A stretch of 64,000 nt of DNA, from assembly GCA_030144725.1 (NCBI GenBank), contig JASKMD010000021.1:457040-521039 (forward strand), given 5' to 3'. The stretch's first letter is position 1. Each line of letters opens with the position of its first letter. The notes beneath the pieces were generated by a model, which saw only the letters and a list, made by a program, of their open reading frames with translations, had not been told where the DNA came from and did not search any database. The translations under genes were made by a program, and so were the position numbers. Below, piece by piece: positions 59,601 to 64,000 of the stretch. Origin of the DNA: Haematococcus lacustris. Taxonomy: Eukaryota; Chlorophyta; Chlorophyceae; Chlamydomonadales; Haematococcaceae.

Positions 59601-60765
59601 TGCTACATTTGTGTTGGGCATTGGCATCACATAGCTGTGATGCCAAGTGTGGCAGCTCTGCCTGCCTGCACGCCCGCCTGCCTGCCTGCTCATCGTTCAC
59701 CTGCTCATCACCTGCCCTGCACCTGCCCTCCACCTGCCGGCATCCCATCCCAGGTGCTGCCCACCCGGACCCTGCTGCCACGCACCTTCCGCCTGGGCCA
59801 ACGGCAGCAGCCTCCTGCTGGGGGGCCTGGCCCGGGTGGATGTGGTGGAGCACCCGGGGGCCCACGCTGTACCTCACTGTCTGGGCCTCAGCGCACATCA
59901 ACCTGCACTTGGGTAGGCGGCGGGAGTGGGTCGGGGAGGGTGGGAGTGGGTCAGGGTGGGCGGGAGTGGGTCGGGGGAGGGTGGGAGTGGGTGAGGGAGG
60001 GTGGGAGTGGGTCAGGGTGGGCGGAGTGGGTGAGGGAGGGTGGGAGTGGGTCGGGGAGGGTGGGAGTGGGTCAGGGTGGGCGGAGTGGGTCAGGGAGGGT
60101 GGGAGATGGTCAGGGAGGGTCGCGGAGGGGGTTGAAGAGGTTGGGGAAGGAGGGATAGGGTTAGGCTGGAGTGGGGTGGGCCGCGATGGGGCTTGCGCCA
60201 ACCGCAATAGCAGCACGAGTATGACAGGGAAGCAAGTGGCAAGAAGGGCAGGCCAGGTGCGGGCAGGTGACAGCATTGAGCTGACGCGGGTCAACGAGAG
60301 ACCACGCCCTCAGTCGTGCTCGCCGATCGCATGGCATGCACAGGCAAGACCGAAGGCGTGGAGCAGCGGCTGCAGCGTCACGTCGGCAGCTTGCTGACGC
60401 CGCCTGCATCCCTCGAGCGTTGGCGCGAGCTGCCGGCGTGGAAGCCGCGTAACGTGACAGTGACGGGGGACGCTTGGGATCGCAGCACTGTGGACGTCCA
60501 CATCGCAGGTAGGTCTGTTGCGTGCCACTCCTCACTCATCCGTTTTGCTTCACATATCTTGGTGCGGGTGCTCGCAGGCCTCGGCTGGGTGGCGGTGGGC
60601 GTTTCTGGCCGTGCGCAGCTCCGCGTGTGACTTTTGACAGCGTGGCAGTCACAACGCGCCAAGCCCTGATTCCGATTATGCTCGTGAGTTCTGCCGGCCT
60701 GGTTTCTCCCAGGCGCTGCCAAGCAACGCCGGGAAGAGCAGATGAGAGATTACGTTGGCTTGTGA
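53665..60765 (+). CDS. YqeH/BPG2/NOA1-type circularly permuted GTPase, plastid or mitochondrial
   Basis: Organelle ribosome-assembly GTPase family (family knowledge). Exons: 53,665-54,543, 54,706-54,777, 54,871-55,010, 55,116-55,173, 55,678-55,779, ~56,420-56,639, 57,024-57,118, 58,061-58,164, 58,400-58,515, 59,379-59,476, 59,754-59,912, 60,344-60,508, 60,578-60,683 and a last short exon to TGA 60,763-60,765. A second in-frame ATG is at 53,773. Zinc-finger halves: QYCCGCGIKLQ and VICQRCYSLRHAGKVK. G motifs come in permuted order: VDAADFDGSLP, FKLMLALNK+VDLLPEE (G4), VFCVSAAKGLGV (G5), VVGAQ+NAGKSSLI (G1), APLPGTTLGLINVPG (G2), AFDTPGV (G3), then LLLGGLARVDVVEH. At least five one-base frame slips fall in conserved stretches (58,150; 58,449; 59,799; 59,854; 60,628). 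Exons around 56,420-56,640 and 57,400 are unresolved. Confidence 0.72.
56212..56312. repeat. 24-bp repeat, four units
   Basis: CCCGGCAACTGCCTGACCTC units in a GTPase intron. Confidence 0.85.
58517..59206. repeat. (CTCCCC)n array with a repeated ~60-bp spacer
   Basis: Three CTCCCC blocks separated by a near-identical segment (CACTCCACCCTTACCTGTCT and following) at ~58,765, ~58,955 and ~59,205, so a higher-order repeat. It fills the intron between the G2 and G3 exons of the GTPase gene. Confidence 0.9.
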
Positions 60766-61000
60766 TGGAAACCTGGTAATGTTCAGTGACGCCGGAGTAA
60801 GTGTCGGAAGCACGCCGCGCACCAGGCAACTGACTTAATCACGCACACCGGTGGTGGTGTAGAAGTCTCCTTCTACTTCTCTCTGCGACACCGCGTACAC
60901 ACCGGACGTCGCGGTGTAGTATTGCTCACAACACCTCACTTTTTCCGTGACTGCAAAGGACCGAGGGCGTTGCAGTTTTGAGTGAAAGCGAGTGCATGAT
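60766..61000. other. GTPase 3' flank up to the gap
   Basis: Nothing recognised. Confidence 0.4.
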
Positions 61001-61500
61001 NNNNNNNNNNNNNNNNNNNNNNNNNNNNNNNNNNNNNNNNNNNNNNNNNNNNNNNNNNNNNNNNNNNNNNNNNNNNNNNNNNNNNNNNNNNNNNNNNNNN
61101 NNNNNNNNNNNNNNNNNNNNNNNNNNNNNNNNNNNNNNNNNNNNNNNNNNNNNNNNNNNNNNNNNNNNNNNNNNNNNNNNNNNNNNNNNNNNNNNNNNNN
61201 NNNNNNNNNNNNNNNNNNNNNNNNNNNNNNNNNNNNNNNNNNNNNNNNNNNNNNNNNNNNNNNNNNNNNNNNNNNNNNNNNNNNNNNNNNNNNNNNNNNN
61301 NNNNNNNNNNNNNNNNNNNNNNNNNNNNNNNNNNNNNNNNNNNNNNNNNNNNNNNNNNNNNNNNNNNNNNNNNNNNNNNNNNNNNNNNNNNNNNNNNNNN
61401 NNNNNNNNNNNNNNNNNNNNNNNNNNNNNNNNNNNNNNNNNNNNNNNNNNNNNNNNNNNNNNNNNNNNNNNNNNNNNNNNNNNNNNNNNNNNNNNNNNNN
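61001..61500. other. Assembly gap (500 N)
   Basis: Runs of N; the exact 500 length suggests a placeholder of unknown true size. Confidence 1.
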
Positions 61501-61971
61501 AGCAGCCTTGTAAGGCCAGAGTCAGGCATGCGTGCTGGCTACCTGACTTGACTGGCTAGTTGCCTGGTGAACTGAGTAAGCTGTCAGCTGCTAGTGGCAT
61601 TCGGGCCAAGGTCGGTTGCGTCCTTGTGTGAAGGTGAGGGGGGGCCCCCTGCTGATTGCATACATGGTGTGGTGCAAGGGCCAGCAGGCTTGCGAGGGGT
61701 ACGAGACACTGGTCCCTGTCATCCCCAAGGGAGTTGAAGTCGGCTTGACTCTAACTCCATTCAGTCGTGCGCTGGGTGGAGGTGGAAGCAGGCAGGGGCA
61801 AGCATGAGCCTGCCACACTGCCACACTTGATACAGCGTTGTGCTTATCTTCATTTGACACCATTAAACCCCCTCTGTGCCTCGGACCCCTCTCTCCTTTG
61901 CCACCTCATTGTGCTGCGCCTCATCACCCCGTCACATGCGCCCCACCTGCCACCTGCCACCTGCCACCTGC
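61501..61971. other. Sequence right of the gap
   Basis: Nothing recognised with confidence. Plus-strand 61,630-61,770 is open, but no family is visible. Confidence 0.3.
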
Positions 61972-62056
61972 CAGCCCAGCCCAGCCCAGCCCAGCCCAGC
62001 CCAGCCCAGCTCAGCCCAGCCCAGCCCAGCCCAGCCCAGCCCAGCCCAGCCCAGCC
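61972..62056. repeat. (CAGCC)n array
   Basis: About 17 pentamers immediately beyond the end of the 62,060 exon. Confidence 0.92.
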
Positions 62057-62059
62057 CAC

Positions 62060-63426
62060 CTCGTTCAATGCTTGCTGGGCAAGGTCCTTGCTGTCATTGG
62101 CTGCTGCGATGACCACCACATGCAGCCGGTCCACGATGTGCTGGATGAACAGGCGGGCCAGCTTCAGGGCGCTGCGGGCCAGGCCGCGGTGCTCAGGCGC
62201 CAACAGCAGCAGCACCTGCAGGCCTGATGGAGCATGCAGGGGGAGCAAGGGCGGTGGGGAGCTGTGACACAGGGCCTTGTCGGGACTTGAACCTGGTACC
62301 AAGACCTTTGAACCAGGACCTGGTACGGGTGCACAGGGTCCAGGAGTTCAGTTAGGGAGATGAACATTTGTTTGTAGATATAGTAGCCTTTACATATTTC
62401 ACATGTTGCTGGATGACTGGTGATGAACAAGATGGCAGAAGGCCGTGTGGTGTGCACTGCACTGGGCCTCTTTTGGTGTTGTGCTGTGCCAAGGGGCTCT
62501 GAGGCTGAGAGGTAAGGTGGCGCTCAGGCCCTGCCCAGCCACTGGTACGCTCCTGAGGCCTGATGCCCCTGACTGCGTGTACTCGGATCTGCTAGTCGTT
62601 AGCGGCGAGGCCAGACCCTTCATAAGAGGTCCAATGAGGGAGCCAGCAATGGCTGAAGAGCCCGTGTGCAGTTAGACAGAGGTTTGCCAACGAGGTCCAG
62701 CGTGTGCACCCACCAGGATTCGAACCTGGGACCTGCAGAGCGAGCTCCTAGTCACTGAGGGCTGGCATGGTGAAGACTCGCACCCACCCTGCTTGCGCTC
62801 TCGAAACCGAGTGGGGCTGCTGGGCATGCTGCAACACCGGGGCGTCAGCTCCACATGGGTCGACGCGGGCGCCGCCCCGGGGATAGTCGCCAGGGAGCGG
62901 AGCGCCCTGGTCGGACTGTCGCCCAGCAGCTCCGCGTGCACCAAGTCGATTGCTCTCTGACGGAATTCATTAACCTGCAGACGGCATGAGGCAGAGGGCT
63001 GCTGGCTGCACAGCACCCTTGCGCACATTGGCAAACAAACGACGGATGACACGGAAGAGAGGAGCTTGGCCACTCCTTGCGTGGCTGCACCATTCCACTA
63101 ACTCGATGCAGTGCAAACTCTTGCCCGTGCTCTTGCACCCACCCTTGACCCCACACTGTGAGGGACACTGTGAGGGGGGTGGCAGCAGATGCAGGAGAAG
63201 CAGGAACAGCAGAAGCAGGAGTAGGGACGCAGCAGAAGCAGGAGCTGAGGCCAGCCAGGGGCGGCCCTCCTCACCTTGTCCTGGGCCTCAAGGGCCGCGG
63301 CAGCCTGAGCCAGCCAGGCCCTGCCGTACACCACCTCTGACAGGGGAGGCCCTCGAGCGCCCTTTCCGAGTATGGCGGCGCAGCGGGCATCAGGGAAGGT
63401 GGTCAGATCCGCGATGTCAAATGTGG
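62060..63426 (-). CDS. Unidentified gene, three exons visible
   Basis: Three well-formed minus-strand coding blocks. 63,426-63,275 (TFDIADLTTFPDARCAAILG...) lies between a Y-rich CAG acceptor and a GTGAGG donor. 62,974-62,788 (FRQRAIDLVHAELLGD...) starts after CTGCAG. 62,215-62,060 (VLLLLAPEHRGLARSALKLA then RLFIQHIVDRLHVVVIAAAND) ends at GAG before GTGGGC. Exon 1 to 2 is consistent if phase 0; exon 2 to 3 is not, so an exon is probably missing between them. I do not recognise the family. The last block, with a hydrophobic strand, an amphipathic helix and a second strand, weakly recalls a universal-stress-protein-like alpha/beta fold, which is only a guess. Both gene ends are unknown; an N gap lies about 560 bases past the last visible exon. 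Confidence 0.45.
62283..62293 (-). other. Isolated Pol III box B motif
   Basis: GGTTCAAGTCC on the minus strand; no convincing box A. Confidence 0.2.
62706..62775 (-). other. tRNA-like sequence
   Basis: Minus strand: box B GGTTCGAATCC (62,716-62,726) in a CCAGG/CCTGG T-stem, preceded by AGTGACTAGGAGCTCGC, resembling a D-arm. The acceptor stem is absent. Confidence 0.4.
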
Positions 63427-64000
63427 CTGTGGAGAAGGGGAAAAGAGAGAGGGAGGGGCCAAGGGGGAGGAGGCAGGCTGGATCAGGGGTGAGGGGGTGT
63501 CTGGTGGGGAGAATTGTTTTGCAGGTGGGGGTGGGGGTGAGCTTGACCTCCCGCTGGTTTAACTGTCCATGCCCAGGGAAGGGAAGGGGAAGATGGGAGG
63601 AGATTGGATGGTAGGCTGGGCCTGTGATGCATCCCAGGCTGCTCACCCACCCAGAGCAATAAATATCTCAACAAATCAAAGGGGTCAGGTTCAGGTTCAG
63701 GAGTCAGGATCAGGGGTCAGGGGTCAGCGGCTGGGGTCAGGGGCAGGAGTCGGGGTCAGCCCGCCATGGCTGTCAGCAGACCCAATGACAGCAGTGATGG
63801 CATTAGCTAGCCTGCCTTGAGCAACACCCTGCATGGCAGACGTCTGCTCTTTGAGGGGTGCAGGTGCCTAGTGAGGTGCAGAGGGCCGCGGGGGGGAGCA
63901 GGATCACCAGGACAGGGTACAAGGCTGCATCTGCTCTGCCAGACTGACCAAACATTAGGGGTTGGGGGTTGACAGCCTAGGCAGGTGCAAGGCACAAGGC
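63427..64000. other. Right end of window
   Basis: Probably intron or upstream region of the unidentified minus-strand gene; GGGGTCAGG repeats at 63,680-63,760. Confidence 0.35.

Overview
This is nuclear DNA from a eukaryotic green alga, most likely a chlorophycean of the Haematococcus/Chlamydomonas kind (inference). The signs are short exons split by many GT-AG introns, high GC, introns filled with tandem repeats, TGTAA motifs downstream of some genes, plastid- and mitochondrion-directed proteins, and plant-type gene families. A 500-base N gap lies at 61,001-61,500. Coding exons were inferred from conserved protein motifs plus matching splice phases; no spliced transcript was available.

Layout. 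(1) 576-19,703 (+): a very large trithorax/ATX-type histone H3K4 methyltransferase, open at its 5' end, with Tudor-like, PWWP, FYRN, FYRC, PHD, extended PHD, SET and post-SET modules. Its introns hold a decayed pogo-like transposase, an 86-bp hAT-type MITE, a second MITE-like hairpin and many minisatellites. (2) 20,017-22,866 (+): a thylakoid-lumen FKBP with a Tat-type signal. (3) 23,403-25,354: copy 1 of a TnpB/Fanzor-like element. (4) 25,863-26,678 (-) and 27,125-30,097 (+): RNase H2 subunit C and RNA polymerase III subunit RPC6, divergent over a 446-bp spacer. (5) 31,616-34,697: copy 2 of the TnpB/Fanzor-like element, flanked by a perfect 16-bp direct repeat and carrying a 1.1-kb (AGGTC)n satellite. 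(6) 35,264-41,084 (-): 4'-phosphopantetheinyl transferase. (7) 41,284-45,695 (-): mitochondrial succinyl-CoA ligase alpha subunit. (8) 46,670-53,217 (-): Rubisco-LSMT/SETD3-type SET methyltransferase. (9) 53,665-60,765 (+): YqeH/BPG2/NOA1-type circularly permuted GTPase. (10) 62,060-63,426 (-): unidentified exons beyond the gap.

The host genes are ordinary housekeeping, chromatin and organelle genes and do not form a pathway. The most notable content is the pair of related TnpB/Fanzor-like elements. They share near-identical ends, a basic NLS-like N-terminus and a conserved hairpin-bearing tail downstream of the ORF, where an omega/guide RNA would be expected. Each has lost a different internal part of the protein, so both look like non-autonomous derivatives. 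Also notable are apparent one-base frameshifts inside highly conserved motifs of three genes (probably consensus errors), and three GC-AG introns among the five genes whose splice sites could be fixed.
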